A stretch of 64,000 nt of DNA from Pantoea sp. alder81 (GCF_020179835.1 NZ_JAIUDA010000002.1:868001-932000), one strand, 5' to 3'. Shown: positions 8,160-19,028, numbered from the stretch's first letter. Notes: a model not told the origin generated them from the letters alone. Numbers and translations are program-made.

Positions 8160-9443
8160 TCAGGCTTCGCGCTTTTCTTCGGCATCCAGCACCACTTCTT
8201 CCGGACGTAACAGGTTGATTACGCGGAAAATCAGTGCCAGTGCTACGCCGACGATGGTTGCCAGCGCCATACCTTTCAGCTCAGCGGCGCCGATGTGCAC
8301 TTTGGCACCACTGACGCCGATGATCAGGATCACCGAAGTCAGGATCAGGTTCTGCGCTTTGTTGTAATCCACTTTAGATTCAATCAATACGCGAATACCG
8401 GATGCACCGATCACCCCGTACAGCAGCAGAGAAACGCCACCCATTACCGGTACCGGGATCGCCTGAATCGCTGCCGCCAGTTTACCTACGCACGAGAGCA
8501 GAATCGCGAAGATCGCCGCCCCGCCAATCACCCAGGTGCTGTATACGCGGGTAATCGCCATCACGCCGATGTTCTCACCGTAAGTGGTGTTTGGCGTGGA
8601 ACCGAAGAAACCGGAGATCATGGTGGACAAGCCGTTGGCAAACATTGAGCGATGCAGACCGGGATCGCGAATCAGATCTTTCTTCACGATATTCGCCGTC
8701 ACCACCAGGTGGCCGACGTGCTCGGCAATCACCACCAGCGCTGCAGGCAGGATGGTCAGCATCGCTGCCCATTCGAAGCGCGGCGTGTAGAAGGTAGGCA
8801 ACGCGAACCACGGCGCATCGGCAACGGATTGCCAGTTTACGATGCCCATAAAGGATGAGAGCGCGTAGCCCGCCAGCACGCCGATCAGAATCGGGATAAT
8901 GGCAAGGAAGCCGCGGAACAGCACCGAACCAAACACGGTCACACCGAGCGTCACCATCGAGATAATGATGGTTTTGCTATCAGGTGAGGTGCCATCTGCC
9001 GGTAACAGACCCGCCATGTTGGCAGCGACACCTGCCAGCTCAAGGCCGATAACGGCAACAATCGCACCCATCGCGGCCGGTGGGAACATCACATCCAGCC
9101 AGCCGGTGCCGGCTTTTTTGACAATCAGCGCCACCACGCAGAACAGGAAACCGCACAGGATAAAGCCGCCCAGCGCCACTTCATAACCCAGCGGCAACAA
9201 AAGCAGCACCGGTGAAATAAAGGCAAAGCTCGAACCCAGATACGCCGGGATTTTGCCTTTACAGATAAACAGATACAGCAGCGTACCGACGCCGTTGAAC
9301 AGCAAAACGGTGGCCGGGTTGATGTGGAACAGAATCGGCACCAGCACCGTGGCGCCGAACATGGCGAACAGGTGTTGCAAGCTGAGTGGAATGGTTTGCA
9401 GCAGCGGTGGACGTTCGTCTACCCCGATAGCCCTACGAGTCAT
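8160..9443 (-). CDS. uraA: uracil permease UraA
   Basis: Inner-membrane uracil:proton symporter of the NCS2 family, 427 aa with about 14 hydrophobic segments. The start MTRRAIGVDERPP is preferred over the ATG one codon earlier because of its spacing to AGGGG and family agreement. The substrate site regions (GLELAGVAANMAGL, FGSTPNTTYGENIGVMAIT) are intact. It follows upp on the same strand with an intervening hairpin, and hda follows after 93 nt. Uracil brought in is converted to UMP by Upp. Confidence 0.96.
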   Translation of the reverse strand: MTRRAIGVDERPPLLQTIPLSLQHLFAMFGATVLVPILFHINPATVLLFNGVGTLLYLFICKGKIPAYLGSSFAFISPVLLLLPLGYEVALGGFILCGFLFCVVALIVKKAGTGWLDVMFPPAAMGAIVAVIGLELAGVAANMAGLLPADGTSPDSKTIIISMVTLGVTVFGSVLFRGFLAIIPILIGVLAGYALSSFMGIVNWQSVADAPWFALPTFYTPRFEWAAMLTILPAALVVIAEHVGHLVVTANIVKKDLIRDPGLHRSMFANGLSTMISGFFGSTPNTTYGENIGVMAITRVYSTWVIGGAAIFAILLSCVGKLAAAIQAIPVPVMGGVSLLLYGVIGASGIRVLIESKVDYNKAQNLILTSVILIIGVSGAKVHIGAAELKGMALATIVGVALALIFRVINLLRPEEVVLDAEEKREA

Positions 9444-9595
9444 CATTTATCCCCTTCCCCTGCGTCCTTCAAACCATGGCTGCGTTGGCTGCTCTCGTTC
9501 ACCCGAATCACTTACTGGAGTAAGCTCATCGGGATGACCTCGATTGCCGCCTTGCCATGGCTCGAATGACTTGGGGATGATTGTTGTGTTTTTGC

Positions 9596-9623
9596 CAAAA
9601 AAAAGCCGACTCTCTGGCCGGCT
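9596..9623 (-). terminator. terminator/attenuator between upp and uraA
   Basis: On the minus strand a 7-bp stem (AGCCGGC with GTCGGCT, one G-U pair) with loop CAGAGA is followed by eight or more T. It lies just after the upp stop and about 150 nt before uraA, so it likely lowers uraA expression relative to upp. Confidence 0.75.
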
Positions 9624-9634
9624 GGATGCTTTAT

Positions 9635-10261
9635 TTATTTCGTTCCGAAAATCTTGTCGCCTGCATCACCCAAGCCTGGAATGATGTAGCCCTTCTCGTT
9701 CAATCCCTGATCGATTGACGCGGTGTACAGCTCAACGTCCGGATGTGCTTTCTCCAGCGCCGCAATCCCTTCCGGGGCTGCCACCAGCACCAGCACTTTA
9801 ATGCTGTTGCAGCCGGCTTTCTTCAGCAGGTCGATAGTGGCGATCATCGAACCACCGGTTGCCAGCATTGGATCCACAACTAATGCCAGACGCTCTTCGA
9901 TATTGGATACCAGCTTCTGGAAATACGGCACTGGCTCCAGCGTCTCTTCATCACGGTAGATACCGACTACGCTGATGCGCGCACTGGGTACGTGTTCCAG
10001 CACACCTTCCATCATGCCGAGGCCCGCACGCAAAATCGGCACCACGGTGATTTTTTTGCCTTTGATTTGGTCAACGTCAACCGGGCCGTTCCAGCCTTCA
10101 ATGGTGACGCGCTCCGTTGCCAGATCGGCGGTGGCTTCATAGGTCAGCAGGCTGCCCACTTCCGAGGCCAGCTCGCGGAAGCGTTTGGTGCTGATATCAT
10201 GCTCACGCATCAGGCCCAGTTTATGTTTGACCAGCGGGTGTTTGACTTCCACGATCTTCAT
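9635..10261 (-). CDS. upp: uracil phosphoribosyltransferase Upp
   Basis: Cytoplasmic enzyme converting uracil and PRPP to UMP and pyrophosphate in pyrimidine salvage. It is 208 aa, full length. The PRPP-binding loop appears as [11 protein letters not shown] and the uracil-binding C-terminus as [15 protein letters not shown]. It is the first gene of the upp-uraA operon and is transcribed divergently from purM. The leader has a perfect TATAAT and a nine-T initially transcribed tract, which suggests UTP-dependent control as known for E. coli upp. Confidence 0.97.
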   Translation of the reverse strand: MKIVEVKHPLVKHKLGLMREHDISTKRFRELASEVGSLLTYEATADLATERVTIEGWNGPVDVDQIKGKKITVVPILRAGLGMMEGVLEHVPSARISVVGIYRDEETLEPVPYFQKLVSNIEERLALVVDPMLATGGSMIATIDLLKKAGCNSIKVLVLVAAPEGIAALEKAHPDVELYTASIDQGLNEKGYIIPGLGDAGDKIFGTK

Positions 10262-10289
10262 GATTGTTCTCCCGGAATTGAGTTGAGCT

Positions 10290-10311
10290 AAAAAAAAATC
10301 GCCGGATTATA
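10290..10311 (-). promoter_or_regulatory. upp promoter with UTP-sensing T-tract
   Basis: On the minus strand a perfect TATAAT (10306-10311) is followed 6 nt later by GA and then nine T (10290-10298). In E. coli upp the same arrangement of GA followed by a T-run supports reiterative transcription that lowers expression when UTP is high. The -35 element is poor. Confidence 0.75.
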
Positions 10312-10422
10312 CCGCCTTTTTGCCGCCGCGCCACTTGTCATTGGTCAAGGGCTTAGCGAGATCCGCGTGATCATAATGATTGGCGAAAAATCAGCGCTGT
10401 GCAAAGCGGCGTGAGATGGGAC

Positions 10423-10438
10423 TCGCAAACGTTTGCCT
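10423..10438. promoter_or_regulatory. PurR box of purMN
   Basis: A 16-bp site with a perfect 12-bp palindromic core GCAAACGTTTGC matches the PurR consensus at 14 of 16 positions. A -10-like TAGAAT follows at 10446-10451, so PurR would cover the -35 region. PurR with hypoxanthine or guanine represses purine synthesis genes. Confidence 0.85.
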
Positions 10439-10501
10439 GCACTGGTAGAATTAGCGCGCTTAATTTTTGCCACCAACCGCAATTCGCGTGGGGATTCCGC
10501 A

Positions 10502-11542
10502 GTGACCGACAAAACCTCTCTCAGCTACAAAGACGCCGGTGTTGATATCGATGCTGGTAACGATCTGGTTGACCGTATTAAAGGCGTAGTAAAGAAAACT
10601 CGCCGCCCGGAAGTGATGGGTGGATTGGGTGGCTTTGGCGCGCTCTGTGCGCTGCCGCAGAAATACCGCGAGCCTGTGCTGGTCTCCGGAACCGATGGCG
10701 TCGGCACCAAGCTGCGTCTGGCGATGGATCTCAAACGTCATGACAGTATCGGTATCGATCTGGTTGCGATGTGTGTCAACGACCTGATTGTGCAAGGCGC
10801 TGAGCCGCTGTTCTTCCTCGACTACTACGCAACCGGCAAACTGGACGTGGATACCGCTTCAGCGGTGATCACGGGTATCGCCGAAGGTTGCCTGCAGTCG
10901 GGTTGTGCGCTGGTCGGCGGTGAAACCGCTGAGATGCCAGGCATGTACCACGGTGAAGACTATGACGTGGCGGGTTTCTGCGTCGGCGTGGTGGAAAAAT
11001 CAGAAATTATTGACGGTTCGAAAGTACAGGACGGCGACGTTCTGGTCGCGCTGGGTTCAAGCGGCCCGCATTCGAACGGTTATTCTCTGGTGCGCAAGAT
11101 TCTGGAAGTCAGCCAGACCAACCCAGAAACTAAACAGCTGGATGGCAAGCCATTGGCTGACCACCTGTTGGCACCGACCCGCATTTACGTGAAAAACATC
11201 CTTAGCCTGATCGAGCAGGTGGATGTGCACGCGATTTCTCACCTGACCGGTGGCGGCTTCTGGGAAAACATCCCACGCGTGCTGCCAGACAATACTCAGG
11301 CCGTGATTGATGAGAAAAGCTGGCAGTGGCCGTCTGTGTTCAGCTGGCTGCAGCAGGCTGGTAACGTCAGCCGTCACGAAATGTACCGTACCTTTAACTG
11401 CGGCGTGGGCATGATCATCGCGCTGAGCCCGGCCGATGCCGATAAAGCGGTACAGCTGATGACCGACGCTGGTGAGCAGGCGTGGAAAATCGGTGTGATT
11501 AAAGCCTCTGACTCAGAAGAGCGAGTGGTTATTAATCCATGA
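10502..11542 (+). CDS. purM: phosphoribosylformylglycinamidine cyclo-ligase PurM
   Basis: Cytoplasmic AIR synthetase of purine biosynthesis, converting FGAM to AIR with ATP. The start is the GTG at 10502 ([13 protein letters not shown]), giving 346 aa as in E. coli; the ATG at 10433 would lie within the PurR/promoter region. GGGGAT precedes the GTG. Conserved blocks [25 protein letters not shown] and [12 protein letters not shown] are intact. The stop overlaps the purN start by 4 nt. Confidence 0.97.
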   Translation: MTDKTSLSYKDAGVDIDAGNDLVDRIKGVVKKTRRPEVMGGLGGFGALCALPQKYREPVLVSGTDGVGTKLRLAMDLKRHDSIGIDLVAMCVNDLIVQGAEPLFFLDYYATGKLDVDTASAVITGIAEGCLQSGCALVGGETAEMPGMYHGEDYDVAGFCVGVVEKSEIIDGSKVQDGDVLVALGSSGPHSNGYSLVRKILEVSQTNPETKQLDGKPLADHLLAPTRIYVKNILSLIEQVDVHAISHLTGGGFWENIPRVLPDNTQAVIDEKSWQWPSVFSWLQQAGNVSRHEMYRTFNCGVGMIIALSPADADKAVQLMTDAGEQAWKIGVIKASDSEERVVINP

Positions 11543-12177
11543 AAAAACTGGTTGTGCTGATCTCCGGCAACGGAAGCAATCTTCAGTCCATCCTCGACGC
11601 CTGCGAAAGCGGGCGTATCAACGGCAGCGTCGCTGCCGTTTTCAGTAACAAAGCCTCAGCGTTGGGTTTGACGCGTGCGCAGGAAGCCAGCGTACCGGGT
11701 CATAGCCTTGCCGCCAGTGATTTTGCCGACCGCGATGCCTTTGATCGCCAGCTGATGCAGGAAATCGATGCCTATGCGCCGGATTTAGTGGTGCTGGCCG
11801 GTTACATGCGCATTCTTAGCCAGGCGTTTGTCGCGCACTATCACGATCGCTTGATCAACATCCATCCGTCGCTGCTGCCGAAATATCCCGGACTGCATAC
11901 CCATCGTCAGGCGTTAGAAAATGGCGATGAGGAACACGGCACATCGGTACATTTTGTGACAGATGAGCTGGATGGCGGACCGGTGATTTTGCAGGCCCGC
12001 GTGCCGGTATTTGCTGAAGATGATGAAGAAGAGATCACCTCACGCGTGCAGCATCAGGAACATGCGATCTATCCGCTGGTGATCGGCTGGTTTGTCGATG
12101 GGCGCTTGCAGATGCGTGAAGGAAAAGCCTGGCTGGATGGGCAACCATTGCCGCCTCAGGGTTACGCGCACGAATAA
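11539..12177 (+). CDS. purN: phosphoribosylglycinamide formyltransferase PurN
   Basis: Folate-dependent GAR transformylase that adds a formyl group from 10-formyl-THF in step three of purine synthesis. It is 212 aa. The phosphate-binding loop ([11 protein letters not shown]) and catalytic Asn/His/Asp positions ([21 protein letters not shown]) are visible. Its ATGA overlap with purM implies translational coupling, and PurR control at the purM promoter applies to both. Palindromic repeats rather than a clear terminator follow. Confidence 0.97.
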   Translation: MKKLVVLISGNGSNLQSILDACESGRINGSVAAVFSNKASALGLTRAQEASVPGHSLAASDFADRDAFDRQLMQEIDAYAPDLVVLAGYMRILSQAFVAHYHDRLINIHPSLLPKYPGLHTHRQALENGDEEHGTSVHFVTDELDGGPVILQARVPVFAEDDEEEITSRVQHQEHAIYPLVIGWFVDGRLQMREGKAWLDGQPLPPQGYAHE

Positions 12178-12183
12178 ATTCCT

Positions 12184-12298
12184 CGGTGCGCATGAATGCG
12201 CACCCTACAATTTACGCTGAACGTGGGTCTCGGTACGCATGAATGCGTTACCTACAACTTGCGCTGAAATTCGTAGGGGCGCCATTTATGGCGACCGA
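12184..12298. repeat. cluster of palindromic intergenic repeats (two direct units plus a related one)
   Basis: Two units of about 38 bp begin at 12184 and 12231 (CGGT[GA]CGCATGAATGCG, then CCTACAA and GCGCTGAA-like ends). A third unit at 12271-12298 contains GTAGGGGCGCCATTTATGGCGACC. The palindromic cores recur at 24110 and 54180. They fill the gap between the convergent purN and pstB genes and resemble REP/BIME elements. Confidence 0.8.
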
Positions 12299-12312
12299 TA
12301 TCATGCTCGCCC

Positions 12313-13080
12313 TTAACCAAATCTGCCCGTAATGTAATCTTCGGTTTTGCGCGCTTTTGGCGAAGTGAAGATCCGATCGGTTTCATCAAACTCCACCAGT
12401 TGCCCGTTATGCATAAACGCCGTGTAATCTGACACGCGCGCCGCCTGCTGCATGTTGTGCGTCACCAGCACCAGCGTGAAATGCTGCTTTAACGTGGTCA
12501 TCAGCTCTTCAATCACCAGCGTAGAAATCGGATCGAGTGCCGACGTCGGCTCATCCAAAAGCAACACTTCCGGTTCAATCGCGATGGCGCGCGCAATCAC
12601 CAGACGCTGCTGCTGACCGCTGGAGAGCGTCAACGCATTCTGCGCCAGATGATCCTTCACCTCACTCCATAGCGCCGCCGCACGCAGCGCGCGTTCGCAG
12701 GCTTCATTCAATACGCGACGATCGCGCACCCCTTGCAGCCGCAAACCATACACCACGTTTTCATAGATAGATTTTGGGAATGGATTTGGACGCTGAAACA
12801 CCATGCCAATTCGGCGACGCAGCGCGGGCAGATCCTGAGTAGCCTGCATCACCGCGTGCTGATCGAGCAGAATCTCACCCTCGATGCGGCAACGATCAAT
12901 CACATCATTCATGCGATTAAAGCAGCGCAGCAGCGTCGATTTGCCACAGCCCGACGGACCAATCAGCGCCGTGATGCGATTTTTCGGGATGCGCAGATCG
13001 ATACTGTTCAGCGCCTGGCGATCACCGTACCACAGCGACAGCTGATTAACGGTTAACGCGATGTCGTAATCGGGCGTCAT
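12313..13080 (-). CDS. pstB: phosphate ABC transporter ATPase PstB
   Basis: Cytoplasmic ATPase of a PstSCAB-type phosphate importer, 255 aa. Walker A (GPSGCGKST), the Q-loop ([20 protein letters not shown], strongly PstB-like), signature (LSSGQQQR) and Walker B ([11 protein letters not shown]) are all present. It is the last gene of pstC-pstA-pstB, 11 nt after pstA. The operon is not the canonical E. coli pstSCAB-phoU cluster: neither pstS nor phoU is next to it, so it is probably a second Pst system. Confidence 0.92.
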   Translation of the reverse strand: MTPDYDIALTVNQLSLWYGDRQALNSIDLRIPKNRITALIGPSGCGKSTLLRCFNRMNDVIDRCRIEGEILLDQHAVMQATQDLPALRRRIGMVFQRPNPFPKSIYENVVYGLRLQGVRDRRVLNEACERALRAAALWSEVKDHLAQNALTLSSGQQQRLVIARAIAIEPEVLLLDEPTSALDPISTLVIEELMTTLKQHFTLVLVTHNMQQAARVSDYTAFMHNGQLVEFDETDRIFTSPKARKTEDYITGRFG

Positions 13081-13091
13081 CTAAAAACCTT

Positions 13092-14690
13092 TTAGTGCGT
13101 CATTAGGCGGTAACGCTCGCGCAGACGATGGCGTAGCGCCATCGCCAGCAGATTGAGCGACAGAATTATTACCACCAGCAGCAAGGCGGTGGCGTAGAGC
13201 AGCGGTCGGTCAGCGTCGATATTCGGGCTCTGGAAAGCCAGATCGTAAATCTGAAAACCGAGGTGCATGAATTTGCGATCCAGATGGAGATACGGGAATA
13301 CCGCATCCACCGGTAGTTCCGGGGCCATTTTCACCACACCCACCAGCATCAGCGGAGCCGTTTCCCCCGCCGCACGCGCCACGGCCAGAATCAGACCGGT
13401 GAGCATAGCGGGAACCGCCAGCGGTAACACCACGCGCCACAGCGTTTCCGCTTGTGTGGCACCCAGCGCCAGTGAGCCCTGACGCAGATTATCCGGGATG
13501 CGTGACAGTCCCTCTTCGGTAGCGACAATCACCACCGGCAGTGTCAGCAGCGCCAGCGTTAACGCGGCCCATAACAATCCGGGCGTGCCAAAGGTGGGAT
13601 TAGGTAGCGAGCGCGAGAAGAACAGTTGATCGATAGTGCCGCCAATCAACCAGACAAAGAAGCCCAGACCAAACACGCCATACACAATGGATGGCACGCC
13701 GGCGAGATTCACCACCGCTATACGCACCAGACGGGTTAAGGCATTACGCCCGGCATATTCGTGCAGCCACACTGCCGCCACCACACCCAGCGGCATCACG
13801 ATAATCGACATCAGCAACACCATCAGCACCGTGCCAAAAATCGCCGGGAACGCCCCGCTCTCGCCGCCGCCTGATGTCGGGGAATCGCTGACAAATTGCC
13901 AAATCTGACTGAAGAAGTGCTGCAACTTCTGCCCAAACGACATTGCGTTCGGATACCAGGCATCCACCACCTGCGCCAGCGGGATGATGTGATCCTGTCC
14001 CTGTACATCGCGCAGCACCAAAGTGTCACGCTCGCTCTCATGTTGCAGATGCGTCAGCTGCTGGGCTAACGCGCTGAAGCGCCGCTGCAGCGCCACACTA
14101 TTGGCATCGAATTCCGATTGATCCTGCAGCGTGAAAGTACCGTGTTGCCGTTGCTCATCAGCTTGCTGCTGCAGGCTTTCCAGCTGTGCATTTAGGCGCG
14201 CCATTTGCACACGACGAATATGGCTGGCCTGACGCAGCTGCTCATGGACCTGCACCAGCCGCTGATGCAGCAGTGCGTCGCGATCGCGCGCGGTCAGCAC
14301 CTCATTATCTTCCCGCAACTCAATCAGCCAGCCGTAAGCATTACCGCCGCTGCGGCGCTGTAACACCATCGCATCTGCTGGGCGACGCGTTTTCGCCGCG
14401 CCCTGGCTATACAGCACGCGGAAATCCGGTGCGGCAAAGTCACGATTACCGGTTTTCACCACATAGCGCCACTGCTCGCCCTGCGGCTGTTTGTGCAGGG
14501 TTTCACCCAGCACCATCACCGCAGCACCTTCCGGCGGCTGGAACAGGTATTGATCCACTGGCTGTGGCCAGAACGCACGCACACCCTGCCATCCCAGCAG
14601 GCCAATCAGCAAGGTAAACGCCAGTAAGCACACGGCCACCGCACCGGCGGTCAGCCAGCGCCAGCGATCGTTTTGACGCATCGCTTTCAT
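13092..14690 (-). CDS. pstA: phosphate ABC transporter permease PstA (long form)
   Basis: Inner-membrane permease of 532 aa, far longer than the roughly 296-aa E. coli PstA. After one N-terminal membrane segment (about residues 13-33) comes a polar, Gln-rich and probably coiled-coil periplasmic insert to about residue 260. The permease core follows, with an EAA loop DNLRQGSLALGATQAETLWR. Pseudomonas-type PstA proteins share this long layout. It overlaps pstC by 4 nt. An alternative start lies 9 nt downstream. Confidence 0.88.
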   Translation of the reverse strand: MKAMRQNDRWRWLTAGAVAVCLLAFTLLIGLLGWQGVRAFWPQPVDQYLFQPPEGAAVMVLGETLHKQPQGEQWRYVVKTGNRDFAAPDFRVLYSQGAAKTRRPADAMVLQRRSGGNAYGWLIELREDNEVLTARDRDALLHQRLVQVHEQLRQASHIRRVQMARLNAQLESLQQQADEQRQHGTFTLQDQSEFDANSVALQRRFSALAQQLTHLQHESERDTLVLRDVQGQDHIIPLAQVVDAWYPNAMSFGQKLQHFFSQIWQFVSDSPTSGGGESGAFPAIFGTVLMVLLMSIIVMPLGVVAAVWLHEYAGRNALTRLVRIAVVNLAGVPSIVYGVFGLGFFVWLIGGTIDQLFFSRSLPNPTFGTPGLLWAALTLALLTLPVVIVATEEGLSRIPDNLRQGSLALGATQAETLWRVVLPLAVPAMLTGLILAVARAAGETAPLMLVGVVKMAPELPVDAVFPYLHLDRKFMHLGFQIYDLAFQSPNIDADRPLLYATALLLVVIILSLNLLAMALRHRLRERYRLMTH

Positions 14691-16780
14691 CCCTGACCCT
14701 CATGCTGGCTATAACGCTGGCGTAAACGTTGACGGATCAGCTCCGCTACGGTGTTGATCACCAGTGTGAATATCAGTAACAACAGCGCACTCAGGAACAG
14801 AATACGGTAATGCGCACTGCCCGCTGCCGCTTCAGGCATTTCGATGGCGATGTTGGCCGAAAGCGCGCGTAGCCCGGCAAATAAGCCGCCTTCACTCACT
14901 GGCGTGTTGCCAGTGGCCATCAGCACAATCATGGTTTCACCCACTGCGCGGCCAAAGCCAATCATCAAAGCGGCAAATATCCCCGCTGAAGCGCCCGGCA
15001 ATACCACGCGCGTCAGGGTTTGCCACGGCGTGGCGCCCAGCGCCAGTGAACCCTGCCCCAGCGCGCCCGGCACGCTGAATAAGGCATCTTCAGACAGCGT
15101 GAAGATCAGGGGCACCAGCGCAAAGCCCATCGCCAGCGCCGCAACCAATAAGTTGCGTTGTTCATAATGCGCTAACCGCTCACCGATATCCGGCCACAGC
15201 TGCGTAGGCAGCCACAGCGTTAACAGGGTGACGGCCAGCAATACCGGCAGCAGCAAAATCACTTCAAAGCCAGGGCGTCGCCAACGCTGCGGCAAATGCG
15301 GACTGAGAACGCCGCACAGCAGTAGAGTCACCGCCAGCACCAGCGGCAACAGCAAAACGCCGACCAGCGCGGTACTCACGTGCGGTGCCAGCCAGACGCC
15401 GGCAATCAATCCAATCACCACGCTCGGCAAAGCGCCCATCATTTCAATACCCGGTTTCACCCAGCGGCGTAATCCTGGCGACATAAACCATGCGGTGTAC
15501 ATTGCTGCCGCCAGGGCCAGCGGCGTGGCGAACAGTAACGCTAACGAGGCGGCTTTTAACGTGCCCAGCACCATGGGTATCAGGCTGAACTTGGCCTGAT
15601 AGCTGTCGCCAGCGGCGGTGGATTGCCATACCCAATCCGGCTGCGGATAGTTTTCATACCAGATTTTTTGCCACAAATTGCGCCAGGTGAAATCAGGCCA
15701 CGGATTATCCAGTGCAAACTGTTGCCATTGCCCATCGCGTTCAATAATTAGCGCATCGCCGCGCGGAGCAAACGCCAGCGCCTGAATACCCGGTGCCAGC
15801 TGACGCGTCAAAATCGGGCCCTGCTGTTTACTGGCGAACAGTTTGACCTCACCCGCAGCATTAAAGGTGGCAAACACACGGCGCTGGGCCTCAGGTACAA
15901 CCTTTAATGCATCCTGGCTGTGATTAAAGGTATGAATTTCCTGTAGTCGCGGTCCTTTATCCCCGGCGATGGCAAACCATTGCTTTACCCCCTGCTCATC
16001 CTGAATCAGCAGTGTACGGCCGCCAGTGAGAATATGCAGGCTTTGCGGACGCTGGTTGAGGGTCTGCGTTTCACGCAGTTGTGCGCCCTCTGGGGTGATT
16101 TGCCATACGCGCAACAAGCGCCCTTCGCTGGCGTAGAGCAGCGTGCCATCGGGCGATAACAGCAAATGCTCGGCTTGCTGATGTGGCAACAGAATCTGAT
16201 TGACGGTTTGCTGGTTCTCCAGCGTCATCACGCTGATGCCTGCCGGCGTTTGGGCGGCAATCCGCCACTGGTGATCGCTCAGCGAGGTGAGCGCCATGGT
16301 GGTAACCGCGCCCTGCGCCAGACGCAGCGGACGATCGCCAAACGGGAAGAACCATTGACCGTGATTTTCGTGGATCAGCGGTTGCATCAGGAGCAGTCCG
16401 CCCTGCATATTGAGTAGCACGCTGCTGCTATTGCTGCTGTTGACCGCCGCATCAGGATGCTGTTGCAGCACCAGCGCATCGGCGGCGGGTTGCCCATCGA
16501 GCGGAATAAAGCGCGCCTCGTTGCGGCTGATACGCCAGCCGAGATGCCCATCGCTGCCCATCGCCAGCACCGGGGCTTTATCCCAAAGTTGGATATTGGT
16601 GGTGGCTTGCATGCCTGGCGCACTGAACAGGGGTAACACCACCCAAATCAGCCAGAAGAATAACAGCAGCATCAGCAGTAAAATGCCCACGCCGCAACCC
16701 GTCACCACGCGACGAACAAACTGATCGACGGCACGGCGACGGCGGTCGCTGAAATGGACAGGGATACGGTTTATGCTCAT
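14687..16780 (-). CDS. pstC: phosphate ABC transporter permease PstC (long form)
   Basis: Inner-membrane permease of 697 aa from the ATG at 16780; the frame could also open with a TTG at 16789. One N-terminal membrane helix (about residues 25-50) precedes a large extracytoplasmic beta-rich region to about residue 400 with WD/propeller-like repeats (LLLSPDGTLLYASEGRLLRVW). The permease core follows, with EAA loop GALGQGSLALGATPWQTLTR. It is the first gene of the operon and is divergent from ppk. No pstS lies in the window. Only a weak half-match to a Pho box was seen upstream. Confidence 0.87.
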   Translation of the reverse strand: MSINRIPVHFSDRRRRAVDQFVRRVVTGCGVGILLLMLLLFFWLIWVVLPLFSAPGMQATTNIQLWDKAPVLAMGSDGHLGWRISRNEARFIPLDGQPAADALVLQQHPDAAVNSSNSSSVLLNMQGGLLLMQPLIHENHGQWFFPFGDRPLRLAQGAVTTMALTSLSDHQWRIAAQTPAGISVMTLENQQTVNQILLPHQQAEHLLLSPDGTLLYASEGRLLRVWQITPEGAQLRETQTLNQRPQSLHILTGGRTLLIQDEQGVKQWFAIAGDKGPRLQEIHTFNHSQDALKVVPEAQRRVFATFNAAGEVKLFASKQQGPILTRQLAPGIQALAFAPRGDALIIERDGQWQQFALDNPWPDFTWRNLWQKIWYENYPQPDWVWQSTAAGDSYQAKFSLIPMVLGTLKAASLALLFATPLALAAAMYTAWFMSPGLRRWVKPGIEMMGALPSVVIGLIAGVWLAPHVSTALVGVLLLPLVLAVTLLLCGVLSPHLPQRWRRPGFEVILLLPVLLAVTLLTLWLPTQLWPDIGERLAHYEQRNLLVAALAMGFALVPLIFTLSEDALFSVPGALGQGSLALGATPWQTLTRVVLPGASAGIFAALMIGFGRAVGETMIVLMATGNTPVSEGGLFAGLRALSANIAIEMPEAAAGSAHYRILFLSALLLLIFTLVINTVAELIRQRLRQRYSQHEGQG

Positions 16781-16962
16781 GCAGGCCAAATTACAGGTGA
16801 AAACACGTCGCTATGTTGCCCGTAGCTGATTGATAAGACAACCTTTGGTGTTGGACAAGCTTGCCATACTCTCGCCATAATGGTGATGGACACTGAGCGG
16901 AGGCGCATTTTTGCGATTTTCCCGCCGGACAATCCGTCCAGCAACAGCATCACGGAGTCAGA

Positions 16963-19023
16963 ATGGGTCAGGAAAAGCTGTATATAGAAAAAGAAATAAG
17001 CTGGTTAAGCTTCAACGAACGTGTTTTACAGGAAGCCGCGGACAAGACTAACCCGCTGATTGAGCGCATGCGCTTCCTGGGAATCTATTCCAACAATCTC
17101 GAAGAGTTCTACAAAGTGCGCTTCGCCGATCTGAAACGTCGCATTCTGATCGGTGAGGAGCAAGGCACGCCAACGTCCCTTCGTCATATACTGAAAAAAA
17201 TTCAGCTGCGGGTGCAGAAATCGGATCAGGAATTCGATGCGCTGTACAACGACCTGCTGCTGGAAATGGCACGTAATCAGATCTTTCTGATTAACGAACG
17301 CCAGCTGTCGCCGAATCAGCAAGATTGGCTGCGCTATTACTTCAAACATCAATTACGCCAGCACGTCACGCCGATTCTGATCAACCACGACACCGATCTG
17401 ATTGAGTTCCTCAAAGACGACTACACCTATCTGGCGGTCGAAATTATCCGCGGCGACGATATTCGTTACGCGCTGCTGGAGATCCCGTCAGACAAAGTTC
17501 CGCGCTTCGTCAATTTACCGGCCGAATCACCGCGTCGTCGCAAGCCGATGATCCTGCTGGATAACATCCTGCGTTACTGCCTGGATGAAATTTTCAAAGG
17601 CTTCTTCGATTACGATGCGCTGAATGCCTATTCGATGAAAATGACGCGCGATGCCGAGTACGATCTGGTGACCGAGATGGAATCGAGCCTGCTGGAATTG
17701 ATGTCCTCCAGCCTGAAGCAGCGTCTCAATGCCGAACCGGTGCGCTTTGTGTATCAGCGTGACATGCCGGATGCGATGGTGGAAATGTTGCGCCATAAGC
17801 TGGCAATCTCGAACGACGATTCGATTGTGCCAGGTGGCCGCTACCACAACTTTAAAGACTTCATTGGCTTCCCGAACGTCGGTAAAGCCAATCTGGAAAA
17901 CCGTCCGCTGCCGCAAATTCGCCACATCGGCTTCGACGGTTTCCGCAACGGTTTCGATGCCATCCGTAATCGTGATGTGCTGCTCTATTATCCGTATCAC
18001 ACCTTTGAGCACGTACTGGAACTGCTGCGTCAGGCCTCGTTCGACCCGAATGTGCTGGCAATCAAGATCAACATTTATCGTGTGGCTAAGAACTCACGCA
18101 TCATGGATGCGATGATCCACGCGGCGTACAACGGTAAAAAAGTTACCGTTGTGGTTGAGCTGCAGGCGCGTTTCGATGAAGAAGCTAACATTCGCTGGGC
18201 GAAGCGTCTGACCGAAGCGGGCGTGCACGTAATCTTCTCTGCCCCAGGTCTGAAAATTCACGCCAAGCTGTTCCTGATTTCACGTCGTGAAGGCGATGAG
18301 ATTGTGCGTTATGCGCATATCGGTACCGGTAACTTCAACGAAAAAACCGCCCGCATTTATACTGACTATTCATTGCTGACCGCTGATGCGCGTATCACCA
18401 ATGAAGTGCGCCGCGTGTTTAACTTTATTGAGAACCCGTATCGCCCGGTCACATTCGAGCACCTGCTGGTATCGCCGCAGAACTCGCGTGACATGCTGTA
18501 CAAGCTGATTGACGCCGAGATTGCCAATGCCCAGCAGAAAAAACCGGCTGGCATTACGCTGAAAATTAACAATCTGGTGGATAACGGTTTGGTTGATCGT
18601 CTGTATGCCGCATCATCCGCAGGCGTGAAGATCAATTTATTGGTGCGCGGCATGTGCTCTCTGATCCCTGATTTACCGGGCATCAGCGAAAATATTCGCA
18701 TCACCAGCATCGTTGACCGTTATCTTGAGCACGACCGCGTCTATATTTTTGAGAGCGGCGGCGACAAAAAAGTCTATCTCTCCTCCGCAGACTGGATGAC
18801 GCGTAACATCGATCACCGTATTGAGGTGGCCGTGGCAATCCTCGATCCTCGCGTGAAGCAGCGCATACTGGATATTATCGCCATTCTGTTGAGTGATACG
18901 GTGAAAGCCCGCATCGTGGACAAAGAGTTGAGTAACCGTTATGTTCCGCGCGGCAATCGCAAGAAGGTGCGGTCGCAGCTGGCCATTTACGATTACATCA
19001 AGAAACTGGAACAACCCGAATAA
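16963..19023 (+). CDS. ppk: polyphosphate kinase Ppk1
   Basis: Membrane-associated enzyme that reversibly polymerises the ATP gamma-phosphate into polyphosphate. It is 686 aa. The two catalytic histidines expected from E. coli (His435 and His592) appear as His433 in [11 protein letters not shown] and His590 in [13 protein letters not shown]-terminal, head and two PLD-like C-terminal domains are complete. A CACGGAGTCAG stretch acts as the ribosome binding site. It is followed 5 nt later by ppx and diverges from pstCAB. Confidence 0.97.
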   Translation: MGQEKLYIEKEISWLSFNERVLQEAADKTNPLIERMRFLGIYSNNLEEFYKVRFADLKRRILIGEEQGTPTSLRHILKKIQLRVQKSDQEFDALYNDLLLEMARNQIFLINERQLSPNQQDWLRYYFKHQLRQHVTPILINHDTDLIEFLKDDYTYLAVEIIRGDDIRYALLEIPSDKVPRFVNLPAESPRRRKPMILLDNILRYCLDEIFKGFFDYDALNAYSMKMTRDAEYDLVTEMESSLLELMSSSLKQRLNAEPVRFVYQRDMPDAMVEMLRHKLAISNDDSIVPGGRYHNFKDFIGFPNVGKANLENRPLPQIRHIGFDGFRNGFDAIRNRDVLLYYPYHTFEHVLELLRQASFDPNVLAIKINIYRVAKNSRIMDAMIHAAYNGKKVTVVVELQARFDEEANIRWAKRLTEAGVHVIFSAPGLKIHAKLFLISRREGDEIVRYAHIGTGNFNEKTARIYTDYSLLTADARITNEVRRVFNFIENPYRPVTFEHLLVSPQNSRDMLYKLIDAEIANAQQKKPAGITLKINNLVDNGLVDRLYAASSAGVKINLLVRGMCSLIPDLPGISENIRITSIVDRYLEHDRVYIFESGGDKKVYLSSADWMTRNIDHRIEVAVAILDPRVKQRILDIIAILLSDTVKARIVDKELSNRYVPRGNRKKVRSQLAIYDYIKKLEQPE

Positions 19024-19028
19024 CGCCT

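Noticed and set aside
16781..16962. Pho box between pstC and ppk
   Set aside because: Only a half-site (CTGTAAT) is seen on the pstC side; the second half at the required 11-bp spacing does not match.
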